Source: Coprinellus micaceus
Taxonomy: Eukaryota; Basidiomycota; Agaricomycetes; Agaricales; Psathyrellaceae
Length of the DNA: 64,000 nt
Assembly (NCBI GenBank): GCA_951394405.1
Contig: OX596340.1
Span: forward strand, 3,100,001-3,164,000
Direction of reading: 5' to 3'
Numbering within the stretch: the stretch's first letter is position 1; each line of letters begins with the position of its first letter. Positions 23,341-34,532 of the stretch are shown piece after piece. A program made the translations under genes and the position numbers. Under the pieces are notes generated by a model. That model saw nothing but the letters and a program-made list of their open reading frames with translations, did no database searches and had not been told where the DNA came from.

Positions 23341-25375
23341 ATGGACTCCGATGGGCAGCTCCCTAGCGCACAATCCATCGTCGCAAACAACGCCTATGTT
23401 CGAAACGTCGCTGGTGGATACCACGATGAGAGTCACAATACTACAACGAACGTCAGGAACATTCATATCTCGAGCTCTGGTAGGCATGAGATGGAAGGTA
23501 CGCCTGAATTATACTGTCGTCTCAGGCGAAGACAATGGACTCAACCATCCTCCTCCTTTACAGCTCTACTCAAACACGTGGCGCACGGCGCCCTGCACGA
23601 CTCCGCAGAACGAGGCCCCGACGCTCCCAAGTGCCATCCAGAAACTCGGACCGCTGTTCTGGGCGATATCATGAGCTGGATCCGACATGGCGAGCAAGAC
23701 GACATGCCGAAGAGGATCCTCTGGCTCTCGGGCCCGGCAGGCTCAGGGAAGACGGCCATCGCTGGGACGATTGCCGACCAATGCTACAAGCAGGGCTTGC
23801 TCGCTGCTAGCTTCTTCTTCTCCGCCTTTGCTGGGTCCCAGAACCGGCGATGGAAGAGGCCTGTCATCCCCACTATCGTATACAGACTCATCCAGCACGA
23901 ATCAATTATCGGTTTCAAGGAAGAAGTACTCGCGGTTATCGAGCGTGATCCAATGGTGTTCGAACGGCATCTGGATCAGCAGCTCGAGGAACTCGTGTTG
24001 AAGCCGCTTCGCAAGGTTGCGGGACGCTCAAACCCCCGGGGATGGCCTGCAATTATCCTGCTCGATGGGTTAGATGAATGCCAAGGCGATAGCGAGTCCG
24101 ACGTCAGCCTTGGAGTAGTTTCACAGGCCTCTGGGTCCAACGCTCAGAAGGAGATCCTCTCTGCACTATCACGCGCATGCGCAGACCCCGCCTTCCCCTT
24201 CCGCATCATTATCACCTCTCGACCCGAACCCATCATTCAACACTTCTTCTCCGCTGCCCCCACTCCCATTCTCAACATCTTCCTCGACGACAAATACGAC
24301 CCGGATTCCGACATCCGACTCTTCCTCGAAGCGATATTCAGTGACCTCCGCCGCCGCTTCAACCTACCGTCAACATGGGCGACCAAGGATGTCGTCAACC
24401 TTCTGGTCAAGGAGGCGTCTGGCCAGTTCATATACGCTGCAACTGTGATACGATTTCTGGACAACCCCCACCTTGGCCCACCCCAGACACAACTCAGTCG
24501 GCTTCTGGAGTGGCGCCACCTTGACGACTTGAAGCCCTTTGCACCACTCGATGCACTGTACAACCGCATCCTGCGAACGAGTCCAGACCCACGGTTGGCT
24601 GCAAAATGGCTTGTTTTCATCCCCAGGCACGGAGGTGGCGCAAAGTATTGCAAAGGGCTGCTTGAGTCATATCCAGGAGAAACAGAGCATCTATTCAGCA
24701 GCTTAACATCATTGGTCCGGCTGGTAGATGAACGAGGGGAGCCCGAGTTCCATTTCTACCACAAGTCACTGCTCGACTTTCTCCAGGACCCCCACCGGAG
24801 CTCTGAGCTTCACGTAAACGAGGATACTGTCCAGCTCTTCACGCAGGACCGGTACTATCGGGTCCTACGAGGTGCGTATTGACCCCCCTTTTCAAACTTG
24901 CTCTACACACTCACAGCAATACAGCGAGAGAACCTCAGTCCAATGCTGACCCTTCAACGAATCCCCCACCTCAAGGAAACCTTGAGATGTTCTGCTACTG
25001 CTTGTCGGCATACATTGATCTGCGCCGCAGGTACACTTCGGGGGATGTGGAGTGGTGGCTAGCCAATCTTCATGAGGCCCATCGAAGAAGCGAAATTCCC
25101 CTGATGTTTGTTAGAATCCACCGGCAGGTAAGCAACTACGGTTCTTCCCTATCCACAGAACACAACCAATGATAGCCATTGCCTTTCAGTGCAAATGGTA
25201 CCACTGCCTCCCTGGTTGCAGTGTCTGGAGGAAGGGTATACTGCGACACTGCAGCGAGCGTGGCTGGCATGTACCCACGATGAAGGAGATGTTGCTGGAC
25301 CGGTTCAAGAAATTCCAGTTCACGTATGGGTTGTCAGAGGAGTTTTCTTTAAGGAACCCAGACATTGGATTGTAA
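23341..25375 (+). CDS. NACHT NTPase N4 (intact, 617 aa)
   Basis: Four exons: 23341-23497, 23564-24871, 24925-25127 and 25190-25375 (1854 nt). The ATG was chosen because MDSDGxxPSxQSxV recurs at the start of several copies. Residues 1-52 carry the conserved motif (YVRNVAGGYHD, NVRNIHISSSG). GALHDSAERGPDAPKCHPETR follows at about 61-81, Walker A GPAGSGKT at 109-116 and Walker B ILLDGLDEC at about 217-225. A helical C-terminal half ends near RYYRVLRG; exon 3 carries the DVEWWLANL module and exon 4 the Cys4 module (CKWYHCLPGC...C). No WD40, ankyrin, LRR or HeLo domain is seen. This is an NLR-like STAND ATPase of the kind expanded in agaricomycetes, likely a cytoplasmic sensor switch; its ligand is unknown. 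Intron 1 (66 nt) is a multiple of three without a stop, so a 22-residue longer form is possible. Confidence 0.9.
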
Positions 25376-26019
25376 TCCTCATTGGCCGAATCCAATTACA
25401 CCCAGTAAACAATGATGGACTCCCCACTCTAAAATCATCGCCATCTGTCATTGCTCCCAAGCCACCAGCTGCTGTTATTTGGGTAGGATCTGAGCGGCGG
25501 AGCATTCAACAAACTTGAACTACAAAACAGGCCATCCACAACGTCGACGTAGCGAGTAGTGGAAATTTGTCATTTACATACGTACATTGTCAGTAGATCT
25601 CGAGTCACAAGGACATACGTACAGGTACAACAGAGAATTTTGTGTACGGTACAGGGTAGTACAACAACAGAGGGATATCATACGGGTATATGTCTGAATT
25701 GTGATATCGTACACTGAGAAAGTGAACGGGAACCCAGTGAGCAGGTAGTGACGAACTCCAAGGAAGCATTGGAGGAAGCAAAGGGTAGTAAGTAGCATGA
25801 TAACCATGGAAGGTAGTAGAATGAAGTGAAGACTGGGAATCAATTGAAGGGTGAAGGGTACTTAGGTGAAGCAGGGATCCGAGCCGTGAAAGAAGCCGTT
25901 TAAGTTAGTCGTTAGTCAATACAAATTTCAAAATCCGTATCCATTTCGTCATTCAGTCAGTCATTCGTTCGTTCGTCGTTGTTGTTCATTGTTAATTTTA
26001 TCGTTCGTAGTCGGGTCGC
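25376..26019. other. Tail-to-tail intergenic between N4 and SHO1
   Basis: No gene is seen. This is the intact version of the 3' flank found after N1, N2 and N3, with the 'gtacaggtacaacagag' and 'cagggatccgag' pieces. It should hold the 3' UTRs of N4 (+) and SHO1 (-). Confidence 0.5.
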
Positions 26020-27933
26020 TCAGGGATCCAAAACGCGCAGGTAATTTGAGGGTATAACTGCAATGAAAAGAGTGTCAGCGTCGGTATATGCTAATGAGAG
26101 AGAAAGAAGGCTGGGTCGAAGGCCCAAGTCACCCCGAGAAACCGAGTATATTCGAAGACGCACGGCGGCGCAAGCCACCACGTTCGAAGATCCGGCGTGA
26201 AGTGCCAGTCAACAAGCGCCGTTCGGCATAAAAGAACATGCAAAAAAAAGAAGCCGGTCGAACTCGAACGAAACGACCGAGCGGCACCAATCCGAAGCAA
26301 GAAAGAAACAAAGAAGTCAAGTACTCACTCCCCGTCGTCCCATCCTCCCTCCGGCCCTCCCACCACTTCCCCGTCCTATCGAGGATATCGAGGACCTCGC
26401 CCTTGCGGAAGCTGAGCTCGGAGGGGTCTTCGCTCGCGGCGTGGTCTGTGTGGAGGGATAAGTTAGTTCATCGGTTTGGGTGTTAGGTAAGAGGGTGGGC
26501 CAAGAGGGCCGAACGGAAGAAGCGAAGAAGGGAGCGAATCGTGGAAAGGTAAATGGTGTATGCGCGTGAAGGAGAAGGATACAAATTGTGGGGGGTGAGG
26601 GCGCACGAAGACGAGCGAAAATCAATGGAGAGAAAGGCGGAAAAAGGACGCGAAAATCAAAAAGGATAGAGCACTCACAGGCAAAGAGAGCCTCCGCCCT
26701 ACACACAACAGGCTTCTGGTTCACCAAACGACTATCCCCACTGTCCTGCCCCGCCGCCACACTCATACTCCCTCCTCCCACCTGAGAATCCGCCTGCTGC
26801 TCCCTCTCCCTCTCACGTTCCCTCTCCCTCTCTTTCTCCTTCTCCCTCTCTTTCTCCTTCTCCCTCCGGTACAAACTGAACCGACCACTCTTCCTCGACC
26901 CATCGCCCTGCTGCTGCAACGGCGGACGCGGCTGGACGTCGTCTGTAGCACCCGACGATCGTGCGCCGCCGCTGACGGTGGTTTCGGGGATTCCGCTGAG
27001 AGGTCGGCCACTTTGGCTGCGCGCCATGGAGAGTCGGTTCCCGCCGTTCGTTCCTACAGGTCCCAACTCGATATTTCCGGAGCCTGCACGCGAGAGACGG
27101 TTCGGTGGGGCGGTCTGGTATCCCGTCACCGTATTCCTGGGACTTTGAGCTCCCCCCGCGAAGAAGTTGCTCTTCCTGTACGCGTCGGTCTGGGCATCGC
27201 GTGCACCGTACCCCCCGTAGAGGAAGGCGACGAGGGGGTGTTGAGGCGGGGCGGAGAAGTAGAGCACGAAGAGGATGTCGACGAGGCATGTGAGGAGCCA
27301 TGAGGCGCCGAGGGCCTTTTGTGCGGACGTGCTGGGGCTGTAGATGTTGGCGTCGACGGCGAGGGAGCCGAGGACGACGACCATCGCTGCGAGGGTGCTG
27401 ATTTGGATGTGGTATGGGGGTAAATGGGTTGTCAGGAGGAGTGTAAATGTGAGGAGGATGAGGATGAGCTGGAGAACAAGGGCGAGCCACGCGGTGCGGA
27501 CGAACGCGTTCCCGAGGTTGGCGGTGACGATGGCTTGGGCGATGAGGGAGATGAGCCAGAATACGGTGGCGAGGGAGAGGGAGACGGCGAGCCAGAGGTT
27601 CTCGTGCACGCGTTCGGACGTCGTCATGTTGTCGAGGTACACGATGTCGCCGCCGTCGCCGCCAACGGGGACGTTGGGGTCGGCGCGGGGGATCGGCGGG
27701 GGCTGTTGCTGGCCGTCCAGCGGGATCCCTGCGTGCGATGGTTCCTTGGACTGGGCGTCGCGGTCGCTGGCGGCGTGGTCGAGGTGGTGCGTGGAGGAGT
27801 CGCGAGGCGCGCCCCCGCCGCCGGTGTCGTCGTGGAGGGAGCCGTGGAGGGAGTGCTGGGGGTGGGCGGTGAGGTGCATGGGGTCGAGCTCATCGTTGCG
27901 GACGTTGGAGTCGGGCGGTGCGAGGCTGGCCAT
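26020..27933 (-). CDS. SHO1: SHO1-type osmosensor with four membrane segments and SH3 domain (469 aa)
   Basis: Three exons on the - strand: 27933-26679, 26445-26329 and 26057-26020 (1410 nt). Residues 1-110 are a hydrophilic N-terminal extension. Four membrane segments lie at about 113-138, 148-168, 177-197 and 209-227, followed by a ~185-residue cytoplasmic linker with a Glu/Lys/Arg run. The C-terminal SH3 domain (about 413-469) reads ALFAYHAAS, ELSFRKGEVLDILD, GKWWEGR, IIPSNYL. In yeast Sho1 is a plasma-membrane protein whose SH3 domain recruits the MAPKK Pbs2 for HOG signalling. The SH3 is split by introns in phase 1, confirmed by matching sites in relic 2. Met103 is an alternative start. 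It is head-to-head with GUT2. This is the only complete copy in the window; several decayed copies flank the NACHT genes. Confidence 0.9.
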
Positions 27934-28518
27934 CGTCGTCGTTGACGTCCTCGACGTCGTGTGTATCGGCGGCAAGGGAAAAGGTTGAAACGGGATTGCC
28001 GGAGCCAAGCGAAGAGGCGGGCCGGTACCGCGGGTCGGTTTCCTCGTGTGCCGAGCCTTTCCTTCCAAAAAGGGAAGGTGTTCCCACACCACCCAACGGG
28101 CTTGGACGCTCCTTCCTCGCTGTTTTCTGCCTTCTTGCTCGTCGTCGTCAACGTCGTTCAACACCCTCTGCTCGTCGTTCTCGACAGCGAGCACACGCTT
28201 CTCCGCCGAAACATGCAGTCAACCCCTGTATTCGCCGAGCAAGGGCCCTGTCGGGTGTCGTGCGGGCCGTCCGCTCCATACGATGTGGTGCATCCGGGGT
28301 AGTAGGGTCATCGTCATTGCGTTTTCGCAGGGCGATCACCACTTTCTTATAAAGAGCAGCGTTGAACCCTCAATCCATCGTTGAAATTTTGTCCTCTGGG
28401 CGTTCACCCACCTCGCTTCCCCCACAAACGTGCGTAACCTAGGTTAGTGCTTCCCATTTCACCGATATCCACTCTCTACTCCATCCCTTCACGACTCACC
28501 TTCCTCTTCAGACCCGGG
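27934..28518. promoter_or_regulatory. Shared divergent intergenic region SHO1 / GUT2
   Basis: The start codons of SHO1 (-) and GUT2 (+) are separated by 585 bp. A TATA-like TTATAAAG lies at 28346-28354, about 165 bp upstream of the GUT2 ATG. A possible 5'-UTR intron of GUT2 runs from GTGCGT at 28430 to CTTCAG at 28511. No clear TATA box was seen for SHO1. Confidence 0.6.
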
Positions 28519-31182
28519 ATGAGCCTTATCCGACGCGTATTCTCCCGCAAGACCCTCCTCTACGTCGCGGGGGGCACCTCCCTCGCCGCAGGCGGTGGGT
28601 ACTACTACCTCAACTCCGGCCCCGCCTACCCCGCCTCGACCATGCAGACCCGCCGTCCCCCGCCCCCATGGACGCCGCCCTCCCGCGCCGAGATGCTCAA
28701 GGACCTCAAAGCCAGCGGGACGGGCGAGGAGGAGGAGTTCGATCTGCTCGTTATTGGAGGGGGGGCGACGGGCGCGGGTGTCGCTGTGGATGCGGCGAGT
28801 AGGGGGTTGAAGGTGGCGTTGGTGGAGAGGGACGATTTTAGTGCTGGTGCGTTCTCGGTTTTATGTATGTTATGTACCGAGGACTAACCGAATGGATGTA
28901 GGCACGTCGTCCAAGTCAACGAAACTCGTCCACGGCGGCGTACGTTACCTCCAAAAGGCGGTCTTCGAGCTCGACTACGACCAATACAAGCTCGTCAAAG
29001 AAGCCCTGCACGAACGCAAGATCTTCTTGGAGACCGCACCCTACCTCTCCAACATGCTGCCGATCATGCTTCCGATCTACAAGTACTGGCAGGTTCCTTA
29101 CTACCTTGCCGGTTGCAAGATGTACGACATCCTCGCTGGGAAAGAGAACATGGAGACGAGCTACGTTATGAGCAAGGGAAAGGCGTTGGAGACGTTTCCC
29201 ATGTTGAAGAGCGATGGCTTGGTTGGTGCAGTCGTTTACTACGATGGTACGTATCCTCCTCTCTCATGCCTATCCACCTACTCACAAAGATTCAGGCCAA
29301 CACAACGACTCCCGCATGAACATCGCCCTCATCATGACCGCCGTCAAAGAAGGCGCCAAAGTCGCCAACTACTGCGAAGTCACCGCGCTGCACAAAGACC
29401 CCCTCACCGGCAAACTCACCGGCGCCCAAGTCCGCGACACCCTCCCCTCCTCCTCCCCCTCCTCTTCCTCATCCCCCTCCAAACCCTTCACGATCCGCGC
29501 CAAAGGCATAATCAACGCCACCGGGCCCTTCACCGACTCCCTCCTCACCCTCGACAACCCCGCGCACAAGCCCATCGTCCAAGCCTCCTCCGGCGTGCAC
29601 ATCACGCTGCCCAACTACTACTCCCCCCGCACGATGGGGCTGCTCGACCCCGCCACCTCCGATGGCCGCGTTATCTTCTTCCTCCCGTGGCAGGGAAACA
29701 CCATCGCAGGGACAACGGACTCGCCGAGTCGCGTCACCAAGGACCCCGAAGCCTCGGAAGAGGACATCCGCTGGGTCCTCGACGAAGTCCGCTCGTACCT
29801 CTCCCCCGACATCAAAGTCCGCAGGGGCGACGTCCTCTCCGCCTGGTCAGGTCTACGTCCCCTCGTCAAAGACCCCGACGCCGCCCCGGGTACCACCGCC
29901 GGCCTCGTCCGCTCGCACGTTACCACGCTAAGTGCGAGTGGATTGTTGACGATTGCTGGGGGCAAGTGGACGACGTATAGGAGGATGGCGGAGGAGACTG
30001 TGGATGAGGCGATTGGGGTGTTTGGGCTGGGGGAGAGGTGTAGGAAGAGTGTGGGGTGTGTGACGGAGAGTCTGAAGCTTGTGGGGAGTGAGGGGTGGAG
30101 TAGGAATATGTTTATTGGGTTGATTCAGACTGTGAGTCGTACCCGTCACTAACTTCTAACCACCTCTCACTAACGCGTTATCCTCGTTCGTAGTACGGCC
30201 TCGAATCCGAAGTCGCCCGCCACCTCTCCGACAACTACGGTTCCCGCGCCTGGACAGTCTGCTCCCTCGCCGAACCCACCCACACCTCCTGGCCTCTCCA
30301 CGGCACGCGCCTCTCCCCCCTCTACCCCTTCATCGACGCCGAAGTGACCTACGCCGTGCGGCACGAATACGCACTAACAGCCATCGATGTCCTCGCGCGG
30401 CGTACGCGCTTATCGTTCCTGAACGCCCGCGCGGCGCTGGACGCGCTGCCCGGTGTCGTGGAAATTATGGGGAGGGAGCTGGGGTGGGGGAGGGAGGAGA
30501 GGGGGAGGCAGGTGAGGGAGGCGGTGAGGTTTTTGGTGGGGAGTATGGGGTTGCAGGGGGATGGGGAGGTGTTGGGGAGGGAGGTGGGGAGGGAGGTTGA
30601 GGGGAGGGTGAACGGCGGAGGGGGTGGGGGTGGAAGGTGGGGGTGGTTGGCGGGTGTGAAGGGGATATTTGGGTTTGGGGGGAGTCAGGGGTATCACTCG
30701 AAGCTTGGAGCGACGGAGGAGAGGGTTATGTATGGACGCGCGAGGTTCCAGCCAAGCGAGATTATTGAGTTGAGGAAGGCGTTTGCGGTTGCCGCTGCCG
30801 CTGCCGCTTTGGCTTCGGCCTCGAGTGGTGCTGGGGGAGAGCAGACGGAGAATGAGGGTAAGGACATGGAGACGGTGAGGTTGGGAGATGTGTTGGACGT
30901 TGTGAGGGCTTTACCCGGGTACGGGGGTGTGAGCGAGAAAGACTTGAAGTATGTTGTGGGGGAGTGTGGCTTGGGAGGGAGGGAGAGGGTCGAGTTGGAT
31001 GAGTTTATTGAGGTGAGTCCTTCTTTCGTGTGGTCCGTTCGTTCCTCCCGGCGGGATGTTGACGGTCATCTTTGTTCTAGATTTGTGGAAGCTTGAAGGA
31101 CGTGGCGGTTGCGCCTATGGCGTCGTTTGGGGGCCCGAAGAGGGCGAGGATTCCGGTTGAGAAGAGTGGGGGAGGGGTTTGA
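28519..31182 (+). CDS. GUT2: Mitochondrial FAD-dependent glycerol-3-phosphate dehydrogenase (810 aa)
   Basis: Five exons: 28519-28846, 28902-29248, 29296-30132, 30194-31012 and 31081-31182 (2433 nt). The enzyme oxidises glycerol-3-phosphate to dihydroxyacetone phosphate and passes electrons to ubiquinone at the mitochondrial inner membrane. The N-terminus is Arg-rich with a hydrophobic segment ([15 protein letters not shown]), fitting import and membrane anchoring. The FAD-binding motif [17 protein letters not shown] is followed across intron 1 by [15 protein letters not shown], a family signature. [12 protein letters not shown] and [11 protein letters not shown] are also typical. A Gly-rich insert lies in exon 4. 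The C-terminal 110 residues resemble a degenerate EF-hand pair ending in [15 protein letters not shown], as in calcium-responsive animal enzymes. The protein is longer than yeast Gut2 (about 650 aa), mostly through the insert and this tail. It looks like an ordinary conserved gene inside the array. Confidence 0.95.
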
Positions 31183-31692
31183 AGGATGAGTGTTCTTTTG
31201 GCGCTCAGCTTACCGATCCAGTCCACCGTTTCTCGACTTTCCGCCTCGATGAACCTACAAGTACGGCGTATGGCAGCGTGATACCTTTGATATCAAGTGT
31301 ATCTTGGGTTTTGGATTTCGTGGATGGAAGATAGCTTGGAGGAATGGTCGGTTGGAATGGACTAACTCGAAATTAGATTTTATTCACCGTTTTGTGTATC
31401 TCATTCTCCGTTTGCGTGTCTAATAATCTCCTCGACTCCATAGCTGCAATCGTCATACGCTCACGAGGGTCGAAGGAGGCCAGGAGATTGGGCCGGGAGG
31501 GAGACGAGGGAACGACACGGCTGTAACTATCGACATCTTCGAAGCAGCGAGATTCCGACTCGTATACCTGATGATAGTCTGAATGCCCACATACTGAGCT
31601 CGAGTTTCGAGGAGGAAATGCAGTACATTGAACACGAGGAACGTGGTATGTAACCAACAGTAGTATATCCTCGTACGGCTTGAAGGTTGGGC
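31183..31692. other. Convergent intergenic between GUT2 and N5
   Basis: The 510 bp between two converging stop codons show no gene and presumably hold both 3' UTRs. This is the point where the right-hand arm of inverted NACHT copies begins. Confidence 0.5.
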
Positions 31693-33669
31693 TCAAGAGC
31701 TGGTGGGCGATGGGGGTCGTAAAGGGTGTTTTGACCAACCATCCATCGCGCTGGGCTTGAACTTCTTAACCCTATCATGCAGCATCTCCTTCGCCGTAGG
31801 CAGACGCCACCCGCGCTTCCTGCAGCGTTGGAGTATATGATTCCTCCAGACGTCGCAAGCAGAGAGGCAGTGGTACCAGTCACACTTGAGGGTGATAATA
31901 CTCAGGGAACGTTGAAAGGAAGGAAACGATGATATAGCGTACCTTCTCGTGGATCGAGGCGAACATCCAGGAAATTTCGGCGTCGCGGTTTTCGCCCAGG
32001 TTGGCTATCCACCATTCGACGTCCGAGGAAGAGTACTTGCGACGGGGATCGATGCAAGATGGTAGCCAGTTGCAGAAGCGGTTGAGGAACTCTTTCGAAG
32101 GGGGTTGGGTCGAAGCCTCGGCGGTGGATAAGGGGCCTCTTCCTACACTGAAATGAGTATCGTGAACAATGCTGGATACATGAGCCCGTCACATACCTTT
32201 TATGATTTGGTAGTACCGATTCCCCTTGAAGAGGGCGACATTTCCTTCGTCTACGTAAAGGTCGGTGTTCCGGTTAGGGTCTTTAAGGAAGTCGAGGAGC
32301 GACTTGTGGTAGAAATCGAAGCGCGGACACCCAGATTCATCCACGAGCCCGACCAACGACGTCAAACTCCTCAAGACATACTCCGTTTCTCCGGGGTACG
32401 ACTCCAGTAGCTCTTTGATATACAAGGGCTCATCAGCGAACGTATTGTGATCCTTGACGAAAAGGAGCCAGTTTACCGCCAGGAGGGGCTTGGGGCTCGT
32501 ATGCAGGATGCGGTTGTATAACGCGTCGAGCGGTGCAAAGGGCGCTGCATTGTCGAGGCGCTGCCATTCGAGGAGTCGATTGAGTTGTTCTTGGGGTGGC
32601 CCGAGGCGGGGGTTGTCGAGGAAGCGAATCACTGTTGCGGCGTAGATGAATTGGCCAGAGGCTTCCTTGACGAGGAGGTCGATGATGTTCTTGGGCGCCC
32701 AGGCTGATGAGAGATTGAATCGGCGCCGAATGTCGTTGAACATCGCCTCTAGGAACAGCCGGATGTCCGCATCTGGCTCGTACTTGTCATCCAGGAAGAC
32801 GTTGAGGACAAGATCGGGCTGCGTGGAGAAGAAGTGTTGGATGACGGGTTCAGGTCGGGAGGCGACGATGATGCGGAAGGGGAAGGCAGGGTCGGTGCAT
32901 GCATGCGATAAGACGGAGAGGACCTCCTTCTGGGCATTGGTCCTCGGTGTTTGGTCCCCTATTTCCGACTCGCTGCAGCCTTCGCATTCGTCCAGCCCAT
33001 CGACGAGGATGACTTTGGGCCAGTGCCGAGGATCTGAGCGTCCTGCGACTTTGCGAAGGGGCACTAGAAAAAGTCTTTCGACTTGCTGACCTAAATGCCT
33101 TTCAAATATAATTGGGTCGTCGTCGAGGGCAGCAAGGACTTCCTCCTTCAACCCGACGATGGATTTATGTTGTATAAGGCTGTATAATAATGTCGATATG
33201 AGGTTCTTGCTCAAGCGCCGATCGAGAGACACCGAGAACGCCGAGAAGAAGAAGGTCGCGGCAAGCAATCCCTCTTTGTCGCATTCGTCGGCGATCGTTC
33301 CAGCGATCGCGGTCTTCCCCGACCCAGCAGGTCCCGAGAGCCAGAGGACCTTCTTTGGAACATCGTCCTCATTGCCATGCCGAATCCAGCTCATCATATC
33401 CCTCTGAACCGCGGTCCTCGTCTCTGGGTGACACTTGGGCGCGTCAGGACCTCGTTCCGCGGAATCGTGGAGGGCCCCGTGTGTTACGTGCTCCAACAGA
33501 GCTGCGAGGGAGAAGCGTTGAGGAAACGGACCTTTGAACTAAGCCACGATTAAGACGTACCATCCATCTCACGTCGACTGCTGTTAGAGATATGGATGTT
33601 CTTGATGTTCGTTACACTGTTATCGTGGTAGCTTCCTGCGACGTTTCGAATATGAGCGTTGTCGTCCAT
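31693..33669 (-). CDS. NACHT NTPase N5 (intact, 601 aa, shortened N-terminus)
   Basis: Four exons on the - strand: 33669-33561, 33501-32197, 32142-31943 and 31884-31693 (1806 nt). It starts MDDNAHIRNVAGSYHD, so the leader MDSDGxLPSAQSIVA of other copies is missing while the motif itself (NVAGSYHD, NIKNIHISNS) is kept; an upstream in-frame Met exists at 33837 but is not conserved. Walker A GPAGSGKTAI, Walker B ILVDGLDEC, the exon-3 module (DVEWWIANL) and the Cys4 exon (CDWYHCLSAC...C) are all present. Exon 3 uses an acceptor TGTAG at 32143-32144 rather than the upstream TTTCAG, which would put a stop in frame. It is the most diverged copy in sequence and ends in a short Pro/Ser tail. It is predicted to be a functional NLR-like switch. 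Confidence 0.87.
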
Positions 33670-34532
33670 TTCAATCGAGACCGGCTCGGGTGGTATTGGG
33701 GAGATAGGGACGCAGGAAGGGAGGAAAGAAGGAAGAGGGACGAATTCCAACGATTGTGGGTCCTGGGCGCTGAAATATCCATCCCGTTGCTTGGTATGTA
33801 TCCCACGCTCGGGCCTAGCGATCTGGCCGACGAACACAAGAACCTGGCAAGAACAGCAGTTGCCGTCCGAAGTTCGGTGTCAAGCTTCGATCTGAGAGAA
33901 ATGAATCTCGTTGACAGTCAAGCTTGAACAAACACAAGGACACAGCTTGGGGGCACAAACGCCTTGGTTCAATACGCACAGTCTACCCCTGAATACGGCG
34001 ACGGCAGCCTGAGTGCACCACCCAAGACACTAAGCGCTCCTCAGAGCTCAGGGGGAGATCATGGGAGGCACAGGTGCTGGCGCTTCCCCGATCGTCGCGC
34101 TTCGGCCCAAGGTGTATTTAAATAGGCGCCCAAGAGCGCTAAACTGCGATCCCCACGTATCTCGGGATCTCACAATTGTACACCTGTATTTACTACCTTC
34201 ATTTGCCATGGGATAGCCTGGAACGACAATGGAAAAGGCTGGAGCGGATGATACATTACGGTTATCGTTGGCATGACCTGCTGACTCGGACTCTGAACCT
34301 TGATTCCAGACGCATCTGACGGCGTATCGCGCCCTCCTGCATTTAGGCGGTTATTTCACTTTCAATTACCACTATTCAACCCGATGAACCTCCTGCTATC
34401 CTCTCCTCCCTCCTCTACGCTTTACAGACAGGGCCAAGACTACTACTAACCGGTGGCTGGATGGTCACGGCGGAAGCGGGATCCGTTCTCACCGATTCTC
34501 TAGAATGGAACTCGAGAGTGGATTTAGCCGAG
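33670..34532. other. Intergenic between N6 and N5
   Basis: No gene is seen in these 863 bp between the stop of N6 and the start of N5. A GC-rich piece with AGGCGCCCAAGAGCGC at about 34122 partly resembles the GCGC part of the shared upstream element, but the TACACATGTAC core is not evident. Confidence 0.4.

Noticed and set aside
31902..32192. Separate small - strand gene inside N5
   Set aside because: This frame is the wrong register of N5 exon 3; using the TGTAG acceptor restores the conserved exon-3 module.
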